A DNA stretch of 64,000 nucleotides from Macrocystis pyrifera (lineage: Eukaryota; Sar; Phaeophyceae; Laminariales; Laminariaceae): contig JASSKH010000020.1 of assembly GCA_031763025.1 (NCBI GenBank), forward strand, positions 4,929,756-4,993,755, read 5' to 3'. Made by a program: the position numbers and the translations under genes. Positions 43,621 through 54,525 of the stretch are shown in pieces. The first letter of the stretch is position 1. Each line of letters begins with the position of its first letter. The notes under the pieces were generated by a model. The model was not told where the DNA came from. It searched no databases and saw nothing but the letters and a program-made list of their open reading frames with translations.

Positions 43621-45130
43621 AGCATCCCTCTCCTCTATCCCCGCCCCCACGGAGGTAGTGCCTCACACAGTGAAGGCGCTAGTTCTGCAAAGAATGCTCA
43701 AGGCTTGAATTTTCCATGATATGAAGTGGCTCCAGAATCGTATGGAATGACAAGCTTACTGTAGGCGTACAGAGGCAGAAGTAGTCATGGGCGATACAAA
43801 CATATACAGATACGCTGAGGAATTTAGGCCACGGAGGATCACTATCGATGACTGTCATCTGTACAGTAGATGTTTCATCGAAACGTAAACTTCGGTCGCA
43901 TGTATGATACGCCGTGGTTAGACCTTCAGCTAGTTCGTGCCATTCATAGCTCAAAGAGCGACTTATAAATGTCGTTATTTCATCTACAGCAGCTTGTGAG
44001 TCTGTTCAGGTTGGCCCACTCCGCTTTCCCAGCAGAGGCCTGCAGCTCGACTCTGAGCAAATGGAGTGATTGAAAACATTCGAGATTTTTTAGGTTTACA
44101 AACTCAGCAAAACAATAGGCACCACCTGATCGCTTGGACTTCTTTTTGCAGGCAGAAACTACAGGTCGTCGAATACAACCACAGCCCGCGGGGGGTGCGA
44201 GAGGGTGTCGGGTGCACACGCGTGATCCGGTCGAAGTGCATCATTGTGCTTCTGAGGTCTATACTTCACCCAAGAAATATGATGTTGGAGAAAGTGTAAG
44301 TGCTAACCGATTACAATTCCATGGCTTAATACAAGAATATTCGCGAAGAGAACATTACTGAGACGAAACGATGGAATGCCGATGATTTGGTGTTCAGAAA
44401 ACGGTTCAGCTCAAACGCGCTACCTCAATCGTACCACACAACCTAGCCAGGCAAGGGTCTTAATCGACTGGAACCGACTCACGAGGTGCGATCGTGAGGG
44501 ACGAAGTTGCAATAGAGCAGCACAAACTCTCGATAAAATCGATATGTTTAGTGTTTCGATGCGCGGGCGCCTACTAATATGTCCACATCACCGATGGCAA
44601 ACTGATTTCGACTGAGCGTTGGTTGGTCTCCTTGCTGGACGTTGACATTTACGAGTTGACGGTAGTGAAACTACTTGCCGGTTACAAACAATGCCACCTC
44701 TAGGCAAAAAACATTGAAGACGCCAAATTCCCAACGCTAAGGATGTCCACATGACAGCATGAACAAGGAGAGCACATCAGTGAAACTATATTTCATTTTA
44801 CGAGAAGTTGTTCCCGGGGAATGCGCATTGCTCGCAATGCTCGAGCAGACATTTTCGAACTGGGGAAGTGCTTTGTAGGGTGAAATGTGTTCAGATCGTA
44901 TTCAGGCCAAATATCGGTCAACACGACGAATTTTCAAACGCATGCTGTCTTGACATGACCGCACAGAGGACAACGTCCATGGCACTTGTTTCCCTCTGCG
45001 AGTCGTACAAGATTGTTGTAAGAAACATCTGTCAAAGTAGATGAAAATTGCTTAGGTTTTTCGGCGACCTTAAGGGAAAAAATGCTTTTCGCCGGGATAG
45101 TTTAAACACCCTAGTTTTTGATAATTGAAA
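43621..45130. other. Unassigned sequence
   Basis: ORFs under 95 codons on both strands. Nothing recognised. Confidence 0.35.
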
Positions 45131-45136
45131 GCGAGA

Positions 45137-45474
45137 TGCAGCACGGACGTGCTGTTCATGCCACTATACAACCAATCACAGTTGGACATGTTGTTAATTT
45201 TCCTTTGTCAATCAGGGAAGGTTGACGTGATCGAAACATGTAGGAAACACGGGCAACATGTATCTCGAGAAAGAACCTTCCACCATAGACGTCCAGGTGT
45301 GAGTCTGCAGCACGGACGTGCTGTTCATGCCACTATACAACCAATCACAGTTGGACATGTTGTTAATTTTCCTTTGTCAATCAGGGAAGGTTGACGTGAT
45401 CGAAACATGTAGGAAACACGGGCAACATGTATCTCGAGAAAGAACCTTCCACCATAGACGTCCAGGTGTGAGTC
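45137..45474 (+). repeat. 169-bp exact tandem duplication
   Basis: Unit 1 (45,137-45,305) and unit 2 (45,306-45,474) both start TGCAGCACGGACGTGCTGTT and end GTCCAGGTGTGAGTC. I found no difference between them. A plus frame of 89 codons (45,125-45,394) is largely this repeat and has a stop near the junction in other phases; no gene is called. Such identity means a recent event or an assembly artefact. Confidence 0.9.
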
Positions 45475-45479
45475 TGTGG

Positions 45480-46420
45480 TCATTGCCATGACGCACAATC
45501 CATTAGTAGATAAATTGCGTAACCTAACTCTCAACAATGAAGACAACCCGTCACGTCAGTCTCGGCTGATTAGACCGAGGACCCCAGTTGTGGTTAAGAT
45601 TCGGCGATAAGTAGCATCTTCTTCTACAGTAGCTCTTCCGTCGATACATTTATGACAACCATTCTACGGATCTTGCCCAAATCCTGTCCGCCACAAGTCA
45701 GGGTGAAATAGTACAGGCTATATCCTTGAGATATGCCTCCAGGAGACTGCTTAAAGGATAGTTTGGGACAGACAACATCGAGGATAGAGTGTGGACACAT
45801 ACTTCAATCCTATGATAACTATACCTGCCATTGGCACGCCCCAGGAATACTCGAGGTGAAGGTCCAACCGAGTTTGTCATCCCCCTACTTTGGAGCTCCG
45901 AAGTAAATATGACGTGTTGTGTGTTTGTGTTTCGAATGTGGCGTGAGCAGCACCGGTAACGACGTTTGGCTCACGTGTGCGGCCTTTGAAGAAATTTTCG
46001 ACTGCACGTAAAGTCGAAAGGGGCGGGTCAAAATATGAATATTTTTCGGAAGGCAACCAAGAAGTCGTGCAGGCCACGCACGGGGAAAGAATCGAAGCAC
46101 TCATGACGCGTCGACATTTGACATCTCGTTCGCTTTTCACCCCAGTTCACTAAAGCACCGACAGAGAATATAGATACTGTACTATAATTCCCCTCAGCAT
46201 TTGAGCTGTTTCTTTCTTAGATTGTCTCCCTTTTCCCGAAGTTATAGTATGGGATTTGTTTTATTGCCAGCGGCATTTTAGTATGGTCATACAGCAACCG
46301 ATAAGATATGCCGACACACTACACAAATACAGGTCATGCGCACTGTCGCAAATCGTAAGTGAGTTGGTAGGTGGCTGGATCGGCAGAGGGATGGCACACG
46401 TATGGCCGTACTGCTGTAAA
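45480..46420. other. Unassigned sequence
   Basis: No gene is recognised. Short minus-strand frames (45,877-46,140) have ordinary composition and overlap one another. Confidence 0.3.
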
Positions 46421-46424
46421 TCGT

Positions 46425-46560
46425 CGGTCGATCGGGCGCTTGGGGTGTACTGGTAGGTGGGCGATCGGCTAAATGGGTGTATTGGTGTTTGGATGGGTGG
46501 GTGGATGGGTGGGTGCATATGCGGGTTGGCGGGCGGGTGGTGCGAATGTTTCCTGCCCCG
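46425..46560. repeat. GGGT/GGCGGGT-rich simple sequence
   Basis: A run of GGTGGG, GGATGGGTGGGTGG and GGCGGGCGGGTGG words. On the minus strand it encodes the Pro/His/Ile-rich stretch that makes the 175-codon ORF at 46,261-46,788 look long. I treat that ORF as a by-product. Confidence 0.55.
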
Positions 46561-46589
46561 CCGGTGGGTTCTATAACAATATTTTCCCT

Positions 46590-47345
46590 TCTGTAGAGAC
46601 TTCCATCGCTGTATACGCACTTGCACGGAAACCACGGAAACAAATGTTATCTCCATGGACGTTTCTGTCACTTCCATGAAAGCACAGAAGTACGTTAAAG
46701 CCTCCGCTTTTGGTGCAAGTAGAAACACAACCACCGAACTTCCACCGCCTTCGAAGCCTTCACGGTCACCTGCGATGAAATCTGCCATTATGTACGACCA
46801 GAGCCAACTGACTTCCGCTAATCACGCCAGCATGCATAGACGCTATTGCTTCAAAGGAAGTAAAATTTGGAAGATCCACGTAAGTTGTTATACATACATC
46901 GGAAGCTTTTGTACTACCGTCTTACGTCCACAGAAGCTTTCTTCATCATTCGAAGTGATTTTACTTCCATGAATGAGACCGCTGTTTTGCTGCTCCTAAG
47001 TAACAATGGTGATATCCATGAGTCGGGGGATCAGGACAACTCATGGGCCTTGCGGTTAGCAGAAGGGTCCTAAATATTAGGGGCCGGGTCAAGGTGCCAA
47101 GAGGGATCAGGGCAGTAGTGACACTTTTGGAGTATATGATGGAGGCAGATTCTTTAAAAGCTCACACAACTTCCTTCGGAGTTAATTGTACGCGTATGGA
47201 TGCACAACTGCTTTGATGGAGGTTTACTAAAGCTTCCGTGGAAGTTGCTGAACGGGTTCCGTTTAATGTATTTTTTAATTCACGGAAGAAACGGATTCCA
47301 TCTTCATGCAAATCAACGTTATTTCCATGATGTAAAAATATATAT
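46590..47345. repeat. Region of recurring TTCCATG/CACGGAAG words
   Basis: TTCCATGAAAG, CCATGGA, CACGGAAACCACGG, TTCCGTGGAAG, CACGGAAG and TTCCATGATG recur in both orientations across about 750 bp. The left (46,600-46,690) and right (47,235-47,335) parts look loosely inverted relative to each other. This could be a decayed inverted-repeat element with short subterminal palindromes, but its ends are not clear. The plus ORF at 46,655-46,972 is not proposed as a gene. Confidence 0.3.
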
Positions 47346-47890
47346 ATCGAAGCAAATTGTCCTTCTACGCATAATTTCTTGTAATCAAACTCAAAGGCAA
47401 CACATTATATAATTCGGGAGATCGCGCCGACGTGGCGGCAATCGTACCAGTACGGTAGCTTGGTATAGGTTCAATCTCAAATTTGTTAATGTTAGGTTAG
47501 AACAGGTTCGACTCGAACATATTATCCTCGTATTTTGAGGAGTGATACGTTATGAACACTACTTGCAAGCTTGCTGGCGCCGTGCATATAGCACTGGTAA
47601 ACTGGGAAATATCGGGAGAAGTACTAATGCTATGCTCGATGCTCAGCCTCCCCCTTGGTTCTCCCCTCGCTCCCCGCCATCTGGTCACTTGTCATCCGGT
47701 CTCAAGGCCTCAACGCGCTTAGACCAGAGGTCATGACCATAGTATCCCGCACTAATTTGCCGTGGACAACAGACTCAACTATGCTAGGTCACATCGTTAT
47801 ATATTCGTTATAGTTGTGAAATTCCGGTATTTTTTCGAACATATCTCTTCGTACCAATGCTTTCATGCAAAACGCCAAGTAGTCGGCACG
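47346..47890. other. Unassigned sequence
   Basis: Nothing recognised beyond short frames. Confidence 0.35.
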
Positions 47891-47896
47891 GGAAGC

Positions 47897-48110
47897 CTGG
47901 CGCGATGCGTACACTCTGAAACGCGTGGAGGGCGCTCAATTTTTTTCTTTCCCGGGGGGAGTGGATAACACGATTTCCCTGGTTTCAGAACAGGAGGCCT
48001 CATTTTGTACGTACGTACCGTTGAAATACTGGGCCCTTTCAACGGTCGTATGTACACACTGGTACTTTTTCCCCCCATCTGAACACATCGCAGACAACAG
48101 ACAACCCACC
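47897..48110 (+). repeat. Dispersed repeat family A, copy 2
   Basis: Partner of 970-1,180, about 47 kb away in the same orientation. The best-conserved core is GGGAGTGGATAA-ACGATTT-CTGGTTTCAG followed by GTACGTACGTAC. A CAGCAGCAGCAGGCAG run at about 48,173-48,188 follows. Confidence 0.5.
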
Positions 48111-48335
48111 AGCAGAGCAGACAGCGTGCTTAACCCCAGCTGTCTGCCCAACTACAATCCTACCGTTCAGCCGCAGCAGCAGCAGGCAGCCACGTGCGCC
48201 TGTAGCAGGTCCACATGCGCGTAGGTCTCCGCTGTATGGTGGTGACTGGTTGGTTCTATCGAGGTCTGGCATCGATCACCCCGCAACAACACATCACTTG
48301 TTTCTCTGTCTGCCTCTGTACGCGATCGTGTGATC

Positions 48336-48389
48336 GTACAACGTGTGGGCGCTGTTGCACACGTACAACGTGTGGGCGCTGTTGCACAC
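48336..48389 (+). repeat. 27-bp perfect tandem duplication
   Basis: GTACAACGTGTGGGCGCTGT plus TGCACAC occurs twice in a row at 48,336-48,362 and 48,363-48,389. No further copies. Confidence 0.85.
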
Positions 48390-48910
48390 GGCTGTCCGAC
48401 TCCGGCAGCAGACAGCAGCGCAGAGAGCGCGCTAATCCTCAGCTGTCTACAGCATCAAGAGCATGTAGCATCATGCATGTGTGGTAGACGCGCGCTGAAC
48501 GGTGGGTGTTTGCTCTGTATCGGAGGCTGCGCGAGCGTTTAAATATTGTCATTGTTCTGGTCTGCTTGTATTGCTGCCTGTTGTGTGTGGCGGCATAGAT
48601 TGATTTCTGCTGATGATGCACCTGTGTTGCACTATAGCCACAAAAAAAAAAAAACTGGTATTTTATTAATTTTGAAATACGTCAGCTGTGAGTTCGACTG
48701 ATTAAATAGTTGATACTCAACTTTGCAAGCTGCGTGATACGTCTCGTCTATATTGCAATTTTACCGAATTTTACAAGTATTGTGATAAACCAAACGCGCG
48801 TATTCTATATGTAATTCCTTGTCAAACATATAGACCAGCGGCTCCCCTGAACGCTGCCCGGGTCAACAGGACAACTCTAAATAATCATTCTGCGCACTGA
48901 TTTGCCAAAA
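48390..48910. other. Unassigned sequence
   Basis: Includes an A(12) run near 48,642-48,654. No gene is recognised. Confidence 0.35.
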
Positions 48911-48914
48911 GCCC

Positions 48915-49540
48915 CGGCAACAAAGACACAAGCAATATAATCACGTCTGCCGCCGTTTTTTTTTCACGAGGACAACATTTTGTTTTTCTGCTCCAGCTCT
49001 GAAGTTTTTTTTAGGCACGAAATTGACAGAGAGGATATGAGCTCCTTGGTGTGCGCCGTGAGTGTACCAAAGCGACAAAACTTTTCGTGTCCTTCTTCTG
49101 GCCGAACCTCGCCGCTGAAGTTTGAAAATGTGGTTCCAGGCGCTTGAAGTTTTGGTTCCTTGTCTACTATACGTAGTAACCAAGAACCAGGTACTTTCTT
49201 TGTGCTGAAGAACGACAAGGGGAATGTACTCGTAACCGCTTTTCTTCCCCTCCTGCTCGTTCCACAGCTGCTGCGGAAAATAAAAACTTGGCTCGTACAA
49301 CATAATAACTAAAAAAATCAAGCGCGTGGAACCATGTTTTCAAACTTCAGCGACGAGCTCCGTCCCGAAGGAGGACACAAAAAGTGTTGTCGCTTCGGCA
49401 CACTCAAGGGGGTACACCAAACAGCTCATATCCGGTCTACCAATTTTTGGTCCGATATAAACATGGGGAGCTGAAGCAGAAAACGAAATGCCGTCGTGAA
49501 AAAACATCGGCAGACGTGATTCCAGTGCCTTTGTTGTCCG
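48915..49540. repeat. Long inverted repeat of ORF-derived sequence
   Basis: Left arm 48,915-49,147 and right arm 49,318-49,540 are reverse complements with roughly 70-75 percent identity by eye, separated by about 170 bp. Shared blocks include GGAACCA-GTTTTCAAACTTCAGC, GGACAC-AAAAGT-TTGTCGCTT and GGCAGACGTGATT. Both arms, read toward the arm's own 3' direction, encode FSNFS-E-RPE-GH-K-CRFGTL, so the repeat derives from an inverted copy of one coding segment. A transcript would fold into a long hairpin. Parent gene or element unknown. Confidence 0.65.
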
Positions 49541-49823
49541 CACTTGATTTTGTCTTTTGTGGGCAGTGCAACACAGGTGGATGTACCCTTCTTCTGCTGT
49601 GGCTTAGACAGCAGCACGGCAGCAGCAGAATCGAAGCAGTACTGCGATGCTCGGAGCAGCTGCGAGGTCAGCGGTCAGGACGTATGTGCCTACGAGTACC
49701 TGTTGCTCGTTGTTGTTGCCACGGTGGCCCCTATATACGCACCAGGCGCACTGCTGCTTCTGCATAATATTTGTTCCTTCGCACCCAAAAAGTGGAACCG
49801 ACCCCTCCCTCCCAGGTATTTAT
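49541..49823. other. Unassigned, CAG-containing
   Basis: CAGCAGCACGGCAGCAGCAG at 49,610-49,629. Nothing else is recognised. Confidence 0.4.
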
Positions 49824-49826
49824 TAA

Positions 49827-50579
49827 GGGCCACTCCTAACGAACAAAAAAAATCACGATTCGTGATATTTTGGTCGTGAATCGTGATTTTTTTGTCGTGA
49901 ATCACGACAAAAAAAATCACGATTCATGACACCAATTTTTTTAGCTTTTCCCTAAAAAAAACAAAATCACGATTCGTGACATTTGTCGTGCCTCAAAATA
50001 CGCCTGATCAAGGCACTACTCAACCCACGCGCACCAACGGTATCCGATGGTCGGTATAGGGGCATGGCAGACTCTGCTTCGTACGCCGCTTGTGGACAAC
50101 GGGCGGCTACCCAAAGACACTGCTGGGCCCGGGCTAACAAGGAGGTTGTGGCCTCGAAATTTCCAGGAGGAGGAGCCACTGCTGGAAGACAAACGCGAAA
50201 ATGACCTGGGGATGTCACAGGCCAGGCCGAGCAGACGGCCTGCGAGATGGAATCTCGCGAAACGAGCTTGGCCGACGGCCGGTGAAGTTGGAATCTCGCA
50301 GGCTGGGTCAGGCTTCGGCCCGCGATTCGAATATGTCACGGGCTGGGCCAGGTGCGGACGGCCCAGCCCGGCCTGGCCGTGCCCCACTCTCGAGAGTTTG
50401 CCCCACACCCCCAAAAAACGTTGGGTTTGAAATATCAGAACTTCAACTATTTGAAAATATCACGAAACGCGACGTTTTTCGGCTTTTTTCGTTAGAACTG
50501 AAATGTCACGGATCGTGATCTTTTGGCATGCCTAAAAATCACGAATCGTGATTTTAATTCGGTTCGTTAGGAATGGCCC
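49827..50579. mobile_element. PIF/Harbinger-like MITE with TAA target duplication
   Basis: The left end GGGCCACTCCTAACGAAC and the right end (reverse complement) GGGCCATTCCTAACGAACC form a terminal inverted repeat that continues into ATCACGATTCGTGAT, giving arms of about 45 bp. TAA is present on both sides (49,824-49,826 and 50,580-50,582), the 3-bp TWA target typical of PIF/Harbinger. The palindrome ATCACGATTCGTGAT and variants recur several times inside both ends. The centre (50,180-50,400) is GC-rich with GGCTGGGCC/GGCCCAGCC words and overlapping plus and minus ORFs that follow from this composition. There is no transposase, so the element is non-autonomous. Confidence 0.8.
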
Positions 50580-50582
50580 TAA

Positions 50583-51379
50583 TAGATGACATGTGCGTTG
50601 TCCGCACAATTAGCATACGAAAAACACAAACTGGCCGCTGTTTGCCCTGTTGGTGGTGTTGCTGCTGCACACTACGGGCTCTTCTCACAGAGAACAGTTA
50701 GTAGTACCGGTTTGATTCTTGCAGTCAACCGCAAAGGGTAGCAATACACGTTCATGCTGTCGCGTGTAGTATTATCTTGCAATGCGTGGATCTATGATAT
50801 GGTACGAGTACCTGCATGTTTGGCCAGCCGTGAGAGGTTGTACAACATCTTTTTTTCCATGGCAAGGGAGAGGTCGAAGACATGCGTAGACATTATACCA
50901 GCACGTAGCTGTGTTGTAGCGAAGCTGTCTGGTGAACAATAGTTTCGAGTATCGCGTTTCGATCACGCTCGTTCGATCCCGTTCGTATTTTTTGCAATCT
51001 GCAATGAAATCAAGTCACCTTCGATTTCCCACCATAAAACAAGTCGGATCGATCTCCACACGAACAGCCAAGTCATTAATAACACTAAAAATCAAGTCAA
51101 CTCCGATCATCTTCACAAAAACCATGCCAGGCAGGTATGTCCTTTGTTTTTCACCCCAGGAAAAACATCAAAAATATGTTTTTGGCGACGATTTTAGCGC
51201 ATCCACACTTCTGTTCTACAGTGTGGCGAGTTTTACCCGCGACTACGAGTGGAAGGTGTGCAACAAATTATATATTCGTGTGTAAATTAGGTCACGGGTA
51301 AAGGCCACACGTTACTACGTTAGTCTACTACCACCCAGTGCGAACAAGGTTTTATGGGTGGGTGCGCCCTTAAGACAGG
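50583..51379. other. Unassigned, with one weak plus-strand ORF
   Basis: The plus frame 50,932-51,285 (117 codons) has ordinary composition but no motif. It lies downstream of the minus-strand gene that follows and could overlap its 3' UTR. No polyadenylation signal could be fixed. Confidence 0.25.
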
Positions 51380-52101
51380 CTACGAAACAGTGTCGGTCCT
51401 TGACAGAGAGCGAGAAGGAGAAAGAAAGTGATAACATTCATATAAAACATTAAACACGCAGCACCCACTCACCCGCTCGGCATTTTGTTAGAGTGAGTGT
51501 TGTAAGGCGCGATGTTGGTGTCCAATGCCCTGAGGATGAAGCTCTTCTTCGCTCGAGATTTTCCAGCGGAGTAAACCTTGTTCTTGTATAGCTGCCACTT
51601 GCCGCTCCCGTTCTGGAAGTAGGCGAGGACTCGCAGCTCATCACAGTCTGGCGGGAACACGACCTTGGTTGTCGGAGTCTTTCCCAGCGGCCCCATACGG
51701 TGGTCCTTCATGCGGAAGTACCAGACGTCCTCCATCTTCGTGATCTCTTCCATCTCTCTGCGGAGGCAGGCCATCACGCCGACACCCAAGTTTCCGGCTG
51801 CGAACGTCAAGTTGCGCGTGTTGGCCGTCCGTTCGGTGTGTTCGGTCGTCCTCAATTTGTTTTCTTGGATGACCGAATACGAGACGGTGTATATGCTCTC
51901 GTTGGCAAACACGAGTTGAGGTGTCTTCCCCCGAGGCGTGCTCGCAGAGATTGAACAAGGCTCACGCCGGCAAAGCAAATCGTCACTCGCGTCATACACG
52001 TCACCCAGTTGGGCCGTCGTGTCTGTGAAAGCTGTTGGTAGCTGGTACGGTTGCTTGGGAGAGTTCGCCTTGAAATCGGTCCTGCTGCTACACACGCCCA
52101 T
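51380..52101 (-). CDS. Predicted protein-coding gene, dually lipidated N-terminus, function unknown
   Basis: This is the most convincing gene in the window. Exon 1 (52,101 to 51,473) is open for about 209 codons with GC-rich third positions and even composition. It starts MGVCSS: Gly2 and Ser6 fit N-myristoylation and Cys4 a palmitoylation site, so membrane anchoring is likely (inference). The upstream frame stays open only about 27 codons to a TAG, and this ATG is the first Met. The middle is mixed alpha/beta-like with MACLRREMEEITKMEDVWYF. The C-terminal third is basic (AGKSRAKKS). No known domain is recognised. The apparent stop lies inside GGGTGAGTGGG, a strong splice donor. Splicing at 51,472 to an acceptor after a pyrimidine tract (AG at 51,400-51,399) would remove 74 bp and end the protein after six more residues (stop 51,380-51,382). 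If unspliced, the CDS ends at 51,469. Confidence 0.6.
51399..51472 (-). other. Candidate 74-bp intron of the minus-strand gene
   Basis: GTGAGT at the 5' end, TTTAATG/TGAATG as possible branch sequences, then CTTTCTTTCTCCTTCTCGCT and CTCTGTCAAG at the 3' end. Length and borders are ordinary for a small spliceosomal intron. Splicing is inferred only. Confidence 0.4.
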
Positions 52102-52199
52102 CGTAGGAAAGTAGGGTAGATGCTGGCCGTGCGCTTGTGTGACGGCCAGGTGCTGGGTGATGACCTAATTGGCCAAGCGTTCAGAACAAATTATGGTCC

Positions 52200-53540
52200 A
52201 CCAGAAAAGAAAAGAACAGGACTAAAAAGAAGTAGATATACTCGTAGAGAACTAAACCCTTGAGCTTTTTGGTGTCTCTCTCGCAATCACGCGCAGGCCG
52301 TCCGATGTGCCTTCCTGCCGAATGAGGGATACTCGAGCAAGAAAGATCCGTGGCGGATCCATCAATACCAAAGCCATTCGAGCGCTTACTGTGCTTGTTT
52401 CAGATGTGGGTCATGGCGACGACCGGCTGGACTTTGCTCTGGATGAACGCACAGCACCAACTTCAACCGAAGCAATCTGCGGAGACTCCGGAAAAGCATT
52501 CGATTGTTTCCAGCATGCGATATCTCGGAACGGAAAAAAAACTACGGAAAAAAAAAAAAAATTGCTATTAATAATAAAACTGATTTTAATTCCGCCGCCG
52601 ACAATGCAGTTCATGAGCGCACTGAAACACCAAGCAGCAAGCCCCGAACGTACACAGGTATGCGAGCACCCGTGTGATGTCGGTCAAACGAGATGCGACC
52701 GACATACAAGCCTCGTATCGTAGGCACGCGTATGCAGGCCGATTCTTGTCATTCGGGGGTTTCGCATCCGTGGGTGGTGTGTTGCCTGGCCGACCCTTCT
52801 ACTGGTTGGTAATACGGAGGAGACGACAGGAAAAGCTCTGCAGCAGCAGCAACAACAACAAACAGCAGCAGACACACCCTACGAGAAACTTCGTTGGACA
52901 TCGGAGCACACTTTTCGTGTTCGACTTGTTCCGAATTTTGGGCTCGGCAACCAGAAACACACTCACACATCGTGTACGTGTACAAAGCGTTCAGGACTAG
53001 GCCGATAAGCCAGGCGTACGGCGACGCTGGATCTGGCCTCCTGCCTCACACTGCTGCTTCTGCTACTGCATCCGATGATGTTCTATTTATTATTGTGTAC
53101 TGTTCTTTTTTGCCCTTCTGCTGCCAAGCTGCTGCTGGTGACACATTTTTTTTTCAAGAACCCAAGCCCCAAGCGTCACGGAACGTAGATGTTTGTTTTG
53201 GGTTGATGTTCAGCACGATCTGTGTTCGCCGAGGATGATCTGTGACGCATTGCAATTTCAAGTACCTCATGCACTGAGGTCGCACCTCACTATTATTAAT
53301 TCCAGTCACTGGTACCGCGTGGCTCAACTGCTGTACTAACTCCTGTGGTAGTATTCGTGTGTATCCTGAAAACGACAGGTCCCGTTGTGGAGACAAGCCA
53401 ATCAGATGATACTGCTCTGTCAAAAGTACTTGAACAAGCTGTTGTTTGCCCCCATAGCCGGACTTTGGTCCTAAAAATAAGGGTCAAGAGCGCATGGTTG
53501 CACTTTTCACGGGCTACTCTTAACTCAGCGTACTTACTGT
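52200..53540. other. Unassigned, weak ORFs and CAG repeats
   Basis: A plus frame at 52,307-52,723 (138 codons) starts with an ordinary-looking segment but then runs through an A-rich stretch (52,528-52,562), giving poly-Lys. It may be a gene 5' end facing away from the minus-strand gene, or chance. CAG/CAA repeats lie at 52,840-52,872. Other frames are short. Confidence 0.25.
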
Positions 53541-53544
53541 ATCC

Positions 53545-53665
53545 ACTGTACGCGTGAGTATGTACGCGCATTTCGCTTGGGCATCGACGCCATGCGTTGC
53601 ATGTACGTACGAACATACATACTTATCTCACTGTACGAGCAACGCAATACTCGTACGTACGCGTA
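53545..53665. repeat. TACG/TACA-rich simple sequence
   Basis: GTACGCG, CATGTACGTACGAACATACA and ACTCGTACGTACGCG words. Similar sequence occurs at 39,745-39,835. Probably degenerate simple repeats. Confidence 0.45.
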
Positions 53666-54520
53666 AACAATGATTTTTCACTCAACAACTGGCAGAATCC
53701 TTCCTGTGTGTGAGAAATGGATCGATCGGGTGATATATCCGTAAAGACTCATATCATATTTTTTTGAAACGGTTTTCCTTTGCACGAGGCGATACCTACA
53801 GGTGACAGAGCAACCGGAAGATACGTATCCTGCACGAAAGATCAAAACTAATGCCAGTATGTACGAGTAGTTGCAGGATTGTGGAGCTCAGACCACCTGA
53901 CAGCCCTCCACTGTACGAAGCCTCGGCGAGGACCACAGTCCTGCGAACAGGTGCGCACTCACAGGAGGAGCAGGTATCAAAGTGATGGTATCCTACCTGG
54001 CATCATTGTCTACTTCTGTTGTTGCGTGCTGGTAGGTTTAAGGCAAGCGTGAGCGTTCCTCGACCCAGCCTTCAGCGCAAATAGTCTACTTTTTTTTTAG
54101 GTGAATCCTGCTGTTCGTTACCACCATGCGCTCTGTGTCCGGTTCAGCCCGGATTTAATATTCTGGCCGTACGAACTGCTGTAGGAAGCATACCCCTGTG
54201 GGGAACGAGCCAGATGACAATTAGTTGCGCCATGAGGGAGCGACGACAGGCAGCTGCGTGTACGCAACGACTTCTCTGTAGAGATGGAGCGCGAGTGCCG
54301 CCACGGCATTTTGTCTGACTATGCAGCAACACACTACGTTTGACAACGGTTACATCTGTCCGGGTGCGCGATTTCCGAGCGACAGCTATCCTATGTATTG
54401 GGGTGGCACGTTCGTCGTAATAAGCTGTGCCAATATAAACAGAAAGTGATGGAACCTACCACACCAGCAACACTACAGTTGCGTTGAAACATGCTCGAAA
54501 CCAATAAGAGCAGCAACATA
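53666..54520. other. Unassigned sequence
   Basis: No gene is recognised. An uninterrupted T(9) run lies near 54,090. Confidence 0.35.
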
Positions 54521-54525
54521 ACTTT

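Noticed and set aside
46261-46788. 175-codon minus-strand ORF rich in Pro, His and Ile
   Set aside because: Its length comes from GGGT/GGCGGGT simple sequence read in the opposite direction.
50016-50430. Plus (127-codon) and minus (132-codon) ORFs in the Harbinger-like MITE
   Set aside because: Open on both strands because of GGCC-rich repeats. No transposase motif, and the element is non-autonomous.
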